Part shown: in pieces, positions 53,871 through 62,508 of the stretch
Layout of the letters: the number at the start of each line of letters is the position of its first letter
Numbering within the stretch: the first letter of the stretch is position 1
NCBI GenBank assembly: GCA_963844865.1
Contig: CAWJPY010000006.1
Coordinates: 186,001 to 250,000, forward strand
Origin: CAWJPY01 sp963844865
Lineage (GTDB): Bacteria > Acidobacteriota > Thermoanaerobaculia > Thermoanaerobaculales > Sulfomarinibacteraceae
DNA: 64,000 bases
Reading direction: 5' to 3'
Notes under the pieces: model-generated
Told to the model about the DNA's origin: nothing
What the model saw: only the letters and a program-made list of their open reading frames with translations
The model's database searches: none
Translations under genes and position numbers: made by a program

Positions 53871-55259
53871 TCAGGGTCCCCCATGATCACCTTCGAGCGG
53901 TTGGATGCCGTGGGTGTCGGAGAAGTAGAAGACGACGTCGAAGGTGTGGAGGATCCGGATGATCCTCTCGGGGGAGCGGTAGTGCGGACCGGCCTCGCCG
54001 GCGAAGAAGTCCCCAACCCCCAGGAACGGACGTGGATGATCGAGAAACTCATGGAGGGGAGTCCCCTCCGGCACCCGGCGCAACGCGACGCAGTAGCGGT
54101 CGGGTTCCGCACGTTCGAGGACCGCGTTGACGCTGTCGGCCGGCGGGTCGTCGTCGATGTGACAGAGCAAGGGCTGTGTGTCCCTGCCCCGCCAGTCAGC
54201 CCGCACCGCGGTGAACGAACCGCGGGAGAAGGCGGTGGCGACCCGGAGGTAGGCCGGTCCCAGGCTCCGGGAGAGGTGCCAGCCCATCGAGCCCGGTCCC
54301 TGTGGTCCGTAGTAGGTGGGACTGCTGCCGACGTGGGAATCGTGCGCCCACACGCTGAAGGGCGTTCCTTCTCCCAGGAAGTCGGCGATCCACAGCGCAT
54401 TGGCGGCCAGGTGACCGTCGCGCACATCGTTGCTTCCCTGATAGGCGCCGAGCAGGGACTCGTGGGAGCGCTGCAGGACCTCGATGAGGTGCCGCGCGAT
54501 GGCGCGATGCCCCCGGTCGAGGTCCCGCGAGCCCTCATCCACGATCACGGCCATCTCGTCCAGCACGCCGCGGATCCGCTGGTACTCGTCGGCGGAGATC
54601 GTGCGGTAGTCGATCCGTCCCATCGCCTCGAGGGTCCGAAAGGAGCTCCACAACGCATCGTGAAGCGCCGGATACCGCGCCCGGAAGAGCTCCCGGTGTA
54701 CGTCCAGGTGCCACATGTCCAGCTGGCTGTCGATGCCGAAGAAGTGAACCCGTTGGGCCTCGGGCAGGTCGCGGTTGTGCCGGCGCATCCACTCCAGGAG
54801 CGAGCGGACCTCCTGGTTCGCCTGGATCCACAGCCCTTTCGCGAGCAGCGCGTCGAGTGAGCCCTGCCCCGTCATGACGTAGCAGTCGAGAGGCAGCGAG
54901 GCGGCGAACCCGTACTCGTACCCCAGCGCGCGGTGGCCGTGCGCCTCCACCAGGTGGCGGAACAGCCGGTGCTTGAGCTCGAAGAACTCCGCCGTCCCGT
55001 GCGTCGCCTCTCCCAGCCCGACCACGGTGGCGCCGGCCAGGTCGTCGTCGAGGGGAGCGAAGACCGCGTCCGGGAACTCCAGGGGCGACCCCGGGGGAAG
55101 GGCCTCCAGCAGGCCGTTCAGCTCTCGCGTGGCGGCCGCGGGCGGGCCGGACGCGGGCTGAGGTGCGGCGGTCGTCGCCACGGCCAACCCGACCGCGAGG
55201 GCCAGCGGCAAGCGCAGGGTGCCAAGGGTACGGCTCCAGACGCAGGTCATTCGCGACAC
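53871..55259 (-). CDS. Exported erythromycin-esterase-like protein
   Basis: A 462-residue protein with a signal peptide (LPLALAVGLAVATTAAPQPA). The Ere-family features are visible: VVGLGEATHGTAEFFELKHR with the catalytic His, ALGYEYGFAAS, HFFGIDSQ and FSVWAHDSHVGSSP. True Ere enzymes open the macrolide ring, but most relatives, like this exported one, have unknown substrates. It is convergent with the regulator gene (52 bp) and lies 13 bp after a PD40 protein gene on the same strand, so the two may be co-transcribed. Confidence 0.85.
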   Translation of the reverse strand: MSRMTCVWSRTLGTLRLPLALAVGLAVATTAAPQPASGPPAAATRELNGLLEALPPGSPLEFPDAVFAPLDDDLAGATVVGLGEATHGTAEFFELKHRLFRHLVEAHGHRALGYEYGFAASLPLDCYVMTGQGSLDALLAKGLWIQANQEVRSLLEWMRRHNRDLPEAQRVHFFGIDSQLDMWHLDVHRELFRARYPALHDALWSSFRTLEAMGRIDYRTISADEYQRIRGVLDEMAVIVDEGSRDLDRGHRAIARHLIEVLQRSHESLLGAYQGSNDVRDGHLAANALWIADFLGEGTPFSVWAHDSHVGSSPTYYGPQGPGSMGWHLSRSLGPAYLRVATAFSRGSFTAVRADWRGRDTQPLLCHIDDDPPADSVNAVLERAEPDRYCVALRRVPEGTPLHEFLDHPRPFLGVGDFFAGEAGPHYRSPERIIRILHTFDVVFYFSDTHGIQPLEGDHGGP

Positions 55260-55272
55260 GGTGTCTCCAATC

Positions 55273-56238
55273 TCACCGGGCGGCCGGTGACGGCAGGATC
55301 GCCGCGTCCAACCACCAGACTCGGCCCGCGGCCAGGAAGAAGAGGAAGCGGCCGTCCGGCGACAGCGATGGAAATCTCGCCGGCTTCGGGAAGTTGATCA
55401 GCGGATGGAGATTGAGGGGATCGCTCCAGGTTTCGTCGGGCGTCCGGAAGGCGATGTGGAGGGAGAGCTCCTCGCCGGTGTGGCCGCGGTTGGAGGCGAA
55501 GAGGAGCGTCGCCCCGTCGGGGGTGATGAACGGGCAGTAGTCGATCCCGGGGCTGTTGATGGACGGACCCAGGGCCTGCGGCTCCGAGTAGCCGGCCGCC
55601 TCCCGGAGCGCACGGTAGATGCCTCGTCCGAACTCGACTCCCTCCATGCCCCCGGTGAAGTACAGGTCCCCGTCGGCGGTGAGCGTCGGCTGGCTCTCCA
55701 GCCCAGGGCCGTTGACCGGCGGGCCGAGGATGAACGCCCGCGTCCACGCCTCGCGCCGCGCATCCACCCACCAGATGTCGACGCCCCCGGCTCCCCCAGC
55801 GGCTGCCGCCTGGTAGTAGAGGCGGCTCCCGTCGGGGGAGAAGGCGGGAGCCTGGACAGCCGCGCCGGGCAGGGGCAGCACCTCCGGCCGGGTCCAGGCG
55901 CCGTCCTCGCAGTGCACGGAGAGGATGGCCGGTGGCAGGACCGACCAGCAGATCCGCCTGCCGTCGGGGCTGACCGCGATGGCGCCGTGCAGGCGCTCGC
56001 CGGCATCGCTGATGATCCCCGGAGCGAAGGGCTCGGGGGTCCGTCCGGGAGGCTCGAGCCCCAGGAAGGGAGCACAGCCGCGCTCCTGCGGGGCGGTGGG
56101 CGCCATCTCGTCGAGATCATCCGTCAACGACGCGGGAAGGCCTTCACCCCAGGCACGAGCGCCCTGCAGCCCTCCTCCGCCGGTGAGCACCAGCACGGCC
56201 GAGATCACCAGCCAGGTCCCCATCCGTCCGTCTGCCAC
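55273..56238 (-). CDS. Exported PD40 (TolB-like) propeller protein
   Basis: A 321-residue protein with a signal peptide (WLVISAVLVLTGGGGLQGARA). It contains at least four PD40/TolB-type blades: IAVSPDGRRICWS, PAFSPDGSRLYYQA, PTLTADGDLYFTGG, CPFITPDGATLLFASNRG and PSLSPDGRFLFF. The segment TPEPFAPGIISD matches FAPGLITTGL of the divergent gene at 56454-57497, so the two are paralogs. Such propellers bind proteins or ligands at the envelope; function unknown. The GTG start at 56238 has GGGAGGACC upstream. Confidence 0.82.
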   Translation of the reverse strand: MADGRMGTWLVISAVLVLTGGGGLQGARAWGEGLPASLTDDLDEMAPTAPQERGCAPFLGLEPPGRTPEPFAPGIISDAGERLHGAIAVSPDGRRICWSVLPPAILSVHCEDGAWTRPEVLPLPGAAVQAPAFSPDGSRLYYQAAAAGGAGGVDIWWVDARREAWTRAFILGPPVNGPGLESQPTLTADGDLYFTGGMEGVEFGRGIYRALREAAGYSEPQALGPSINSPGIDYCPFITPDGATLLFASNRGHTGEELSLHIAFRTPDETWSDPLNLHPLINFPKPARFPSLSPDGRFLFFLAAGRVWWLDAAILPSPAAR

Positions 56239-56453
56239 GTGGTCCTCCCGTGTCGGTGGAGCTGGTCCGGCGGTACCTCCGCGGAAACCTCCCGCTGGGT
56301 CGCCCGGGCCGTAACGACATCATGGGGCTCGGCCACCGTCGCGTCCCAAAGAACCCCCGGTGAATCCGCGGGGAACTTCCGGGGATCGCTCGGGGAGGCA
56401 AACAGCCCGCCTTCCAACGCGTACCCTCCAGCAACCGAGGGAGGAGGGTTGCG

Positions 56454-57497
56454 ATGCGAAGCTCGAACGGGATCACGATCGTGGCGATCTGGCTGGCGGT
56501 GGCAACGGTGCTGGCGACGACCTCGTGCACCTCGCGCGAAACGTCCCGCTTCCCCGAGCTGCGTGGGGACTATCTGGGCCAGGCCCTCCCCGGCCCGGAG
56601 CCGCAGCTCTTCGCTCCAGGCCTGATCACCACCGGTCTCTACACCCGGGACGTCGCCGTCACCCCCGACGGCGACGAGATCTACTTCTCGGTCGCGGTGC
56701 CCGGCGCCTCGGCCATCATGGTGGCACGCAGGGAAGGCGGCATCTGGGGAGAGCCCCGCGTGGCGCCATTCTCGGGAGTCTGGCGCGACTTCGAGCCCTT
56801 CGTCGCGGCGGACGGCCGGCGGCTCCTCTTCCTCTCCAACAGGCCTCCTCGGGGCGAGGATCCGAGGCCCGGATGGGGCCACCAGAACATCTGGCAGGTG
56901 CGGCGCCAGGACGAAGGATGGGGCGAGCCGGAGCTCCTGCCCGGACCGGTCAACACCGACGCCCCCGAGTTCTACCCGTCCCTGACCGCCGACGGCGCCC
57001 TCTACTTCACCCGCGGGTTGGGCGACCTGAAGGCGAAGATCCTGCGCTCGCGGTGGGTCGATGGCGCGCTTGCCGAGCCCGAGGAGCTGGGGCCGCAGGT
57101 GAACGCGGGGGAGAGCCAGTACAACGCGTTCATCTCGCCTGGAGAGGACCTTCTTCTCTTCGCCGCCGCGGGCCGCGCCGACAGCCGCGGCGGCAGCGAC
57201 TGCTACGTCAGCTTCCGCTCACCGGACGATCGCTGGACCGGCCCCGTCAACCTCGGAGACCTGGTCAACGACGCCGGGGACTGCGACGCCGCGACCCTGT
57301 CGCCGGACGGCCGTTTCCTCTTCTTCATGTCCAGCCGCCGCGACCCCGCCCAGGGCCCCGACATCAGCGGGCTGACCCTCACCGAGCTGCTGGGCCGGCA
57401 GATGGCGCCCGGCAACGGGTCGGCGGACATCTACTGGATGGACGCCGGCTTCATCGCCGAGCTTCGATGCACTTCAGCAGCCGCTGTCGCAGGCTGA
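56454..57497 (+). CDS. PD40 (TolB-like) propeller lipoprotein
   Basis: A 347-residue protein with a lipoprotein signal (IVAIWLAVATVLATTSC, lipid Cys near residue 25). PD40 blades: VAVTPDGDEIYFSV, PFVAADGRRLLFLSNR, PSLTADGALYFTRG, NAFISPGEDLLLFAA and ATLSPDGRFLFFMSSR. It is a divergent paralog of the gene at 55273-56238, with 215 bp between them, so a shared promoter region and regulation are likely. GGGAGGAGG lies six bases before the ATG. Function unknown. Confidence 0.85.
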   Translation: MRSSNGITIVAIWLAVATVLATTSCTSRETSRFPELRGDYLGQALPGPEPQLFAPGLITTGLYTRDVAVTPDGDEIYFSVAVPGASAIMVARREGGIWGEPRVAPFSGVWRDFEPFVAADGRRLLFLSNRPPRGEDPRPGWGHQNIWQVRRQDEGWGEPELLPGPVNTDAPEFYPSLTADGALYFTRGLGDLKAKILRSRWVDGALAEPEELGPQVNAGESQYNAFISPGEDLLLFAAAGRADSRGGSDCYVSFRSPDDRWTGPVNLGDLVNDAGDCDAATLSPDGRFLFFMSSRRDPAQGPDISGLTLTELLGRQMAPGNGSADIYWMDAGFIAELRCTSAAAVAG

Positions 57498-57526
57498 TCC
57501 CGGGTGGTCCGAGCTCCCGTCGGCGC

Positions 57527-58021
57527 TCAGCCGGAGCTGCTGTCGCCAGCCTCGCCGGTGTGGGATCCCGGCTGCTTGAGGTCTCTCGCCGAGACCGTCT
57601 TGAACTCCAGGATCTCGATGGAGAACGGCGCCCCGTCTCCGATCTGCACGCTGGCTGGGCGGCCCTGGACCACGGTCACCGCGGCCTTTTCGGTCCACTC
57701 CTGCTCCCCCCCGTCGGCGGCGCCCTCCCCCTGGAAGGCGCGCACGGCGAGGAACCCCTTGTCGCTGTCCGCAAAGACGGGCTTGAAGGCGTACCAGTTG
57801 GCGCCGTCATCGTAGGTGAGACGGAACATGGCGTCGGTGCCCACCATCCAGGCGTTCTTCGCGGGCAGGGCCCCCGGCCGCGAGACCTGCCAGATGACGA
57901 CCGGGATCGTCGCTTCTCCGTCCGTCGCGGTGGCGCCTTCTCGCGCGCCTGCGACGTGCAGCGGCACAGTAGAGGCCGCTGCAAGGAGCAGCAGGACGAT
58001 AGGGACGGTCGACTTCTTCAT
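57527..58021 (-). CDS. Small exported protein of unknown function
   Basis: A 164-residue protein with a signal peptide (MKKSTVPIVLLLLAAASTVP, cleavage near residue 25). The mature part, TIPVVIWQVSRPG, WYAFKPVFADSDKGFLAV and ASVQIGDGAPFSIEILEFKT, looks like a compact beta-sandwich. No family recognised. GGAGGGAGACC precedes the ATG at 58021. Convergent with the PD40 lipoprotein gene, 29 bp away. Confidence 0.7.
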   Translation of the reverse strand: MKKSTVPIVLLLLAAASTVPLHVAGAREGATATDGEATIPVVIWQVSRPGALPAKNAWMVGTDAMFRLTYDDGANWYAFKPVFADSDKGFLAVRAFQGEGAADGGEQEWTEKAAVTVVQGRPASVQIGDGAPFSIEILEFKTVSARDLKQPGSHTGEAGDSSSG

Positions 58022-58251
58022 GGTCTCCCTCCGCGGCTCATGGGCTGGCAACGACTGCTGTGAGTTTACCACCGCCGTTGGCTCAGACCGGATCTCGGGA
58101 GGTGACCACGGGCACGTGCCGCGCACCTGCCAGCGGGAGATCCCCGCACCTGCCTCGGCATGACGAGACGGCGACAACTGTTTTCAGTTGAGGACGCCGC
58201 ACGGTCGTCCACCGGCAACGCCGCACACGACCCCGCTGGACTGGAGGAACC

Positions 58252-59254
58252 ATGGAGTACACGCGACTGGGAGACACGGGCCTCGAGGTCTCCCGCATCT
58301 GCCTCGGCTGCATGAGCTACGGCGACCCCGCCGCGACCGTCGAGGGATCTCAGCTGCGCTGGGAGTGGGCCCTCGACGAGGAGCGCGCACGCCCCTTCTA
58401 CGAGAAGGCCATCGAGCTCGGCATCAACTTCTTCGACACCGCCAACGTCTACTCCTTCGGGGCCAGCGAGGAGATCACGGGGCGGGCGCTGCGCCGACTT
58501 CGCGCGCCGCGACGAGATCGTGCTCGCCACCAAGGTGTGGGGGAGGATGCGCCCCGGCCCCAACGGCGGCGGGCTCTCGCGCAAGGCCATCCTGCACGAG
58601 ATCGACGCCAGCCTGAGGCGCCTGGGGACCGACTACGTCGACCTCTACCAGATCCACCGCTGGGACCCCCAAACCCCCATCGAGGAGACCATGGAGGCGC
58701 TCCACGACGTGGTGCGCGCGGGCAAGGCCCGCTACATCGGCGCCTCCTCCATGTACGCCTGGCAGTTCGCCAAGGCCCAGCAGGTGGCGGATGCCAACGG
58801 CTGGACGCGCTTCGTCTCCATGCAGAACCACTACAACCTCCTCTACCGCGAGGAGGAGCGGGAGATGATTCCCCTCTGCCTCGACCAGGGGGTCGGCCTC
58901 ATCCCCTGGAGCCCCCTGGCACGCGGCTACCTGGCCCGTCCGCCCGAGGCGGGCGAGACCAAGCGCTCCACGACGGACCGCTTCGGCAAGACCCTGTATG
59001 CGTCCACGGCCGATGCGGATGACCGCGTGATCCGCGCCGTGGACGCCATGGCGTCGGAGCGCGGGCTTCCCCACGCGCAGGTCGCTCTCGCCTGGCTCCT
59101 CGGCAGGCCCGGCGTGGCGGCGCCCATCGTCGGCGCCACCAAGCTCGAGCACTTGGAGGAGTCGGTGGGCGCCCTCGACGTCGAGCTGTCTGCAGACGAG
59201 ATCTCAGCCCTCGAGGAGCACTACGCACCGCACCCCATCCAGGGGCACGGCTAG
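58252..59254 (+). pseudogene. Aldo/keto reductase with a single-base frameshift
   Basis: Frame 1 (58252 to about 58495) encodes MEYTRLGDTGLEVSRICLGC, FEY-type start and INFFDTANVYSFGASEE with the catalytic Asp and Tyr. Frame 2 (from about 58500) encodes IVLATKVWG with the catalytic Lys, LYQIHRWDP with the His, and the NADPH-binding end APIVGATKLEHLEE. Removing one C in CTGCGCCGACTTC (about 58493) joins them as GRALRDFARRDE, giving a complete enzyme of about 333 residues. All four catalytic residues are intact, so a sequence error is as likely as a true mutation. TGGAGGAACC precedes the ATG. Reduces aldehydes or ketones with NADPH. Confidence 0.85.
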
Positions 59255-59280
59255 CAGCCGCGGCATCCCGCGTCCGAATC

Positions 59281-59309
59281 GGCGACTGCGATCGGCGACT
59301 GCGATCGGC
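59281..59309. repeat. Tandem 13-bp repeat, two copies
   Basis: GACTGCGATCGGC is doubled (59284-59296 and 59297-59309), 30 bp after a stop codon. It differs by one base from the doubled unit at 9072-9097. Confidence 0.8.
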
Positions 59310-59354
59310 GAGCTCGGTGCCCGCGAACCTGAGACGCGCACGGTGCGCCAGAGC

Positions 59355-59473
59355 GGGTGCCAGGCACGCTTTCGAATGAGGCGATCCGCGTCCTATCGAA
59401 TCAAGACGGCGTGCCAGGCACCCTCTCTGGTGCTCCCCAAGCGAGTGCCCCTGGCGTACCCGACTCGTGGGCC
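59355..59473. repeat. REP-like GTGCCAGGCAC palindromes
   Basis: GGGTGCCAGGCACGC (about 59355) and GCGTGCCAGGCACCC (about 59410) are near-perfect palindromes, followed by a degraded GAGTGCCCCTGGCGTAC. They belong to the same family as the 64-bp elements at 59474 and 62257. Confidence 0.75.
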
Positions 59474-59537
59474 GGTGCCAGGCACCGGGTCGTCCGCTGC
59501 CAGACGGCGGTGCGCCCCTTCCCAAACGGTGCCTGGC
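59474..59537. mobile_element. REPIN-like 64-bp element, copy 1
   Basis: It begins GGTGCCAGGCACCGGGTCG and ends AAACGGTGCCTGGC, so REP palindromes lie at both ends in inverted orientation. Its reverse complement matches 62257-62320 at 60 of 64 positions. The two copies face each other around the M3 peptidase gene. Confidence 0.8.
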
Positions 59538-59553
59538 TCCGCCTCTCGCCTGC

Positions 59554-59604
59554 CCGGATCGCGTTCGGGCCATGACGTGGCGGCTCCTCTACCCGACGGC
59601 GTGA
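59554..59604 (+). pseudogene. C-terminal remnant of a four-helix-bundle gene (third copy)
   Basis: The frame encodes PDRVRAMTWRLLYPTA and stop, matching the end of the intact gene at 12127-12480 and of the remnant at 9099-9170. After the stop comes GTCCAGAGACGCGCCGGGG (59612-59630) and a GC-rich tail, as at 9180. The REP cluster has replaced the upstream part of the gene. Confidence 0.7.
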
Positions 59605-59940
59605 GGACGGCCACGTCCAGAGACGCGCCGGGGCGCGGATCGCTGATCGCCGTCCGCTGACGCTGCCGCGGACGCCGTCGCTGGTCACTGCCGCGGTCGC
59701 CGCCGCCGTGATGCTGGTTGCATCAGTCTCCCGCACCAAGTCGCGTTGCGCGGTGGCGGCAGCGATTGCCCCACCCCCGCCGGCAGGCGTATAGTGGGCC
59801 GTCGCGCCGGCCCGCGCCCTCGGTGAGCCGCCTCTCCACCGGACCCAGCACTCCCAGCGATCGCAGCCTCCGGGCCACGGACGAGGAACGGCCGCCGCGG
59901 AGCTCTGGTGCGACGCCACATCGCGGACCGGCCGACTGTC
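59605..59940. repeat. GC-rich tail and leader before the M3 peptidase gene
   Basis: 59605-59710 is a CGCTG/GCCG quasi-repeat like those at 9171-9334 and 11990-12126. The rest to 59940 has no recognisable gene; it leads to the ribosome-binding site CAGGAGG of the peptidase gene. Confidence 0.5.
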
Positions 59941-59967
59941 CGAGCAACCAGAACAGGAGGTCTTTCG

Positions 59968-62133
59968 ATGATCCGAGTCGCAACCTTCGCCCTGGCCGGC
60001 GTCCTCGCGCTGACCGCCCTGGGGAGCTCCCCAGCCCTGGCCGACGACCAGGCCCCCACCGACGCGCCGCAGCCGCCGCGCACCAACCCGTTCTTCTCCC
60101 CCAGCCCGCTGCCCTTCCAGGCGCCGCAGTTCGACCGCATCCAGGACGCGGACTTCAAGCCGGCCCTGGAGGAGGGGATGCGCCGGCAGAAGGCCGAGGT
60201 CGAGGCCATCGCCTCGAACCCGGAGCCCCCCACCTTCGCCAACACCCTGGTGGCCCTGGAGAAGACCGGCCAGCTCCTGGGCCGCGTCAACAACGTCTTC
60301 AACGCCTTGACCGGGGCCAACACCGACCCCGAGCTGCAGGCGCTGCGGGAGGAGATGGCGCCGAAGCTGGCCGCCCATCGCGACGCCATCTACCTCAACG
60401 GGAAGCTGTTCGACCGCATCCAGGCGCTGTATGAAAAGCGTGCCGAGCTGAAGCTCGATCCCGAGTCGGAGCGGCTGCTGGAGTACGACTACAAGGAGTT
60501 CGTGCAGGCCGGCGCCAAGCTCTCCCCGGCCGACAAGGCCAAGCTGTCCGAGCTCAACGCCGAGGAGGCGACCCTGAGCGCCCGCTTCACCAACCAGCTC
60601 CTGGCCGCCAACAAGGCCGGGGCCCTGGTGATCACCGACAAGTCCGACCTCGCCGGCCTCAGCGACAGCGCCCTGGCCGCCGCGGCCCAGGCCGCCGCCG
60701 ACCGGGGTCTGAAGGACGCCTGGGTGCTGCCCCTGCAGAACACCACCCAGCAGCCCGCCCTGCAGTCGCTGTCCAACCGGGCCACCCGGGAGAAGCTGTT
60801 CGAGGCCTCCTGGATGCGCACCGAGCACGGCAACGCCGACGACACCCGCGCCATCGTCCAGAGGCTGACCGAGATCCGCGCCGACAAGGCCGCTCTGCTG
60901 GGCTTCGACACCTACGCCGCCTGGAAGCTCCAGGACCAGATGGCGAAGACCCCCCAGGCGGTGGATGACTTCCTCGCCCGCCTGGTGCCGCCGGCCACCG
61001 CCAAGGCGCGCCAGGAGGCCGCCGACATCCAGGCCCAGATCAAGGCCGACGGCGCAGACTTCACCCTCGCCCCCTGGGACTGGGACTTCTACGCCGAGCA
61101 GGTGCGCAAGGCCCGCTTCGACCTCGACGAGTCCCAGATCCGGCCCTACTTCGAGCTCGACAACGTGCTCCGCAACGGCGTCTTCTACGCGGCCAACCAG
61201 CTCTACGGCCTGACCTTCACCGAGCGCCACGACCTGCCGGTCTACAACCCCGACGTACGCGTGTTCGAGGTCCACGACGCCGACGGTTCGCCCCTGGCCC
61301 TCTTCTACTGCGACTACTTCGCGCGGGACAACAAGTCCGGCGGCGCCTGGATGTCCAACTTCGTCGACCAGTCCAAGCTCCTGGGCACGAAGCCGGTGGT
61401 CTACAACGTGGCGAACTTCACCAAGCCGGCGCCCGGGCAGCCCGCCCTGCTGAGCTGGGACGACGTGACCACCATGTTCCACGAGTTCGGTCACGCCCTG
61501 CACGGGATGTTCGCCGATACCACCTACCCCAGCCTGTCCGGCACCTCCGTGGCGCGCGACTTCGTGGAGCTGCCCTCCCAGATCAACGAGCACTGGGCGC
61601 TCTACCCCCAGGTCTTCGCGCACTACGCCGTGCACTACAAGACCGGGGAGCCCATGCCCGCCGACCTGGTGGCCAAGATCAAGAAGGCCGCCACCTTCAA
61701 CCAGGGCTATGCCCTGACCGAGCTGCTGGAGGCCGCCAGCCTGGACATGGCGTGGCACACGCTCGGCGCCGACAGCCCCCAGCAGGATGTGGACCACTTC
61801 GAGAAGAGCGCCTTGGAGAAGGCGGGGCTCGCCCTCGCCGCGGTGCCGCCCCGCTACCGCTCCAGCTACTTCGCCCACGTCTTCGGCGGCGGCTACGCGG
61901 CCGGCTACTACGCCTACCTGTGGGCGGAGATGCTGGACAACGACGCGTACGCGTGGTTCGGCGAGCACGGCGGTCTGACCCGGGCCAACGGGCAGCGCTT
62001 CCGCGACATGATCCTGTCCCGGGGCAACACCGAGGACCTGGCGACCATGTACCGTGCGTTCCGCGGCCGCGACCCGGAGATCGGCCCCATGCTCGAGCAC
62101 CGGGGGCTGCCGACAACGACCCCGCAGCGCTGA
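59968..62133 (+). CDS. M3-family metallopeptidase (dipeptidyl carboxypeptidase/oligopeptidase A type), exported
   Basis: A 721-residue zinc peptidase with a signal peptide (MIRVATFALAGVLALTALGSSPALA), so it acts outside the cytoplasm. The active site is MFHEFGHALHGMF (HEXXH), with the third zinc ligand Glu in the helix around VELPSQINEHW. The C-terminal landmarks YRSSYFAHVFGGGYAAGYYAYLWAEML are typical of Dcp-type M3 enzymes, which release dipeptides or cleave short peptides. The ATG at 59968 has CAGGAGG eight bases upstream. Length is normal. The gene lies between two inverted REPIN-like elements, which may have moved or copied it as a block. Confidence 0.95.
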   Translation: MIRVATFALAGVLALTALGSSPALADDQAPTDAPQPPRTNPFFSPSPLPFQAPQFDRIQDADFKPALEEGMRRQKAEVEAIASNPEPPTFANTLVALEKTGQLLGRVNNVFNALTGANTDPELQALREEMAPKLAAHRDAIYLNGKLFDRIQALYEKRAELKLDPESERLLEYDYKEFVQAGAKLSPADKAKLSELNAEEATLSARFTNQLLAANKAGALVITDKSDLAGLSDSALAAAAQAAADRGLKDAWVLPLQNTTQQPALQSLSNRATREKLFEASWMRTEHGNADDTRAIVQRLTEIRADKAALLGFDTYAAWKLQDQMAKTPQAVDDFLARLVPPATAKARQEAADIQAQIKADGADFTLAPWDWDFYAEQVRKARFDLDESQIRPYFELDNVLRNGVFYAANQLYGLTFTERHDLPVYNPDVRVFEVHDADGSPLALFYCDYFARDNKSGGAWMSNFVDQSKLLGTKPVVYNVANFTKPAPGQPALLSWDDVTTMFHEFGHALHGMFADTTYPSLSGTSVARDFVELPSQINEHWALYPQVFAHYAVHYKTGEPMPADLVAKIKKAATFNQGYALTELLEAASLDMAWHTLGADSPQQDVDHFEKSALEKAGLALAAVPPRYRSSYFAHVFGGGYAAGYYAYLWAEMLDNDAYAWFGEHGGLTRANGQRFRDMILSRGNTEDLATMYRAFRGRDPEIGPMLEHRGLPTTTPQR

Positions 62134-62154
62134 ACCCACACCTGACCGCTCTCG

Positions 62155-62192
62155 CGGCGGGCGCCGGAGGTACCGGCGCCCGCCGTTTCTCT
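62155..62192 (+). terminator. Rho-independent terminator of the M3 peptidase gene
   Basis: A 13-bp perfect stem (CGGCGGGCGCCGG at 62155-62167, CCGGCGCCCGCCG at 62173-62185) with loop AGGTA is followed by TTTCTCTCT. It begins 21 bp after the stop codon. Confidence 0.85.
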
Positions 62193-62256
62193 CTCCTGGT
62201 GCGGTCTGCGACGCCGGATCGCCGGGGCCCTTCGCTTCGGAAAGGCCAGAGGCGGT

Positions 62257-62320
62257 GCCAGGCACCGTTCGGAAAGGGGCGCACCGCCGTCTAGCAGCGC
62301 ACGACCCGGTGCCTGGCACC
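62257..62320. mobile_element. REPIN-like 64-bp element, copy 2
   Basis: It begins GCCAGGCACCGTTCGG and ends CCGGTGCCTGGCACC, the inverted counterpart of 59474-59537 (four differences in 64). Its right end merges with the tandem repeat that starts at 62305. Confidence 0.8.
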
Positions 62321-62406
62321 GGCTTTGACGTGGCAACGTGCATCGACCCGGTGCCTGGCACCGGCTTTGACGTGGCAACGTGCATCGACGGGGTGCCCCG
62401 CACCGG
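62305..62406. repeat. Two exact 42-bp tandem repeats and a degraded third REP
   Basis: Units 62305-62346 and 62347-62388 are identical. Each consists of CCCGGTGCCTGGCACCGG followed by CTTTGACGTGGCAACGTGCA and four more bases. A third palindrome, GGGGTGCCCCGCACCGG, follows with changes. Confidence 0.85.
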
Positions 62407-62473
62407 CGTCTCAAGGCGGTTCTGCGACGTTCACGCAGACAGCTTGCAGATAGCTGTGCACCAATCACTTAGC

Positions 62474-62502
62474 TTGACAGGGGCCGGCGCCGCTGGCACT
62501 GT
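62474..62502 (+). promoter_or_regulatory. Predicted promoter of the radical SAM gene, leaderless geometry
   Basis: TTGACA (62474-62479, perfect) and CACTGT (62497-62502, weak) are 17 bp apart. The -10 ends six bases before the GTG start at 62509, and there is no ribosome-binding site, so the transcript probably begins at the GTG. Confidence 0.55.
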
Positions 62503-62508
62503 GGCACC

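Noticed and set aside
53871..55259. Macrolide resistance gene
   Set aside because: The family motifs are present, but exported chromosomal relatives mostly have other, unknown substrates; no resistance context is seen.
59401..62403. A 1000-codon minus-strand open frame over the M3 peptidase gene
   Set aside because: It is a GC-driven shadow of the plus-strand gene, is rich in low-complexity Gly/Val/Glu/Leu and has no family motif.
62305..62406. CRISPR array
   Set aside because: Only two exact repeats and one degraded one, directly abutting with no variable spacers and no cas genes nearby.
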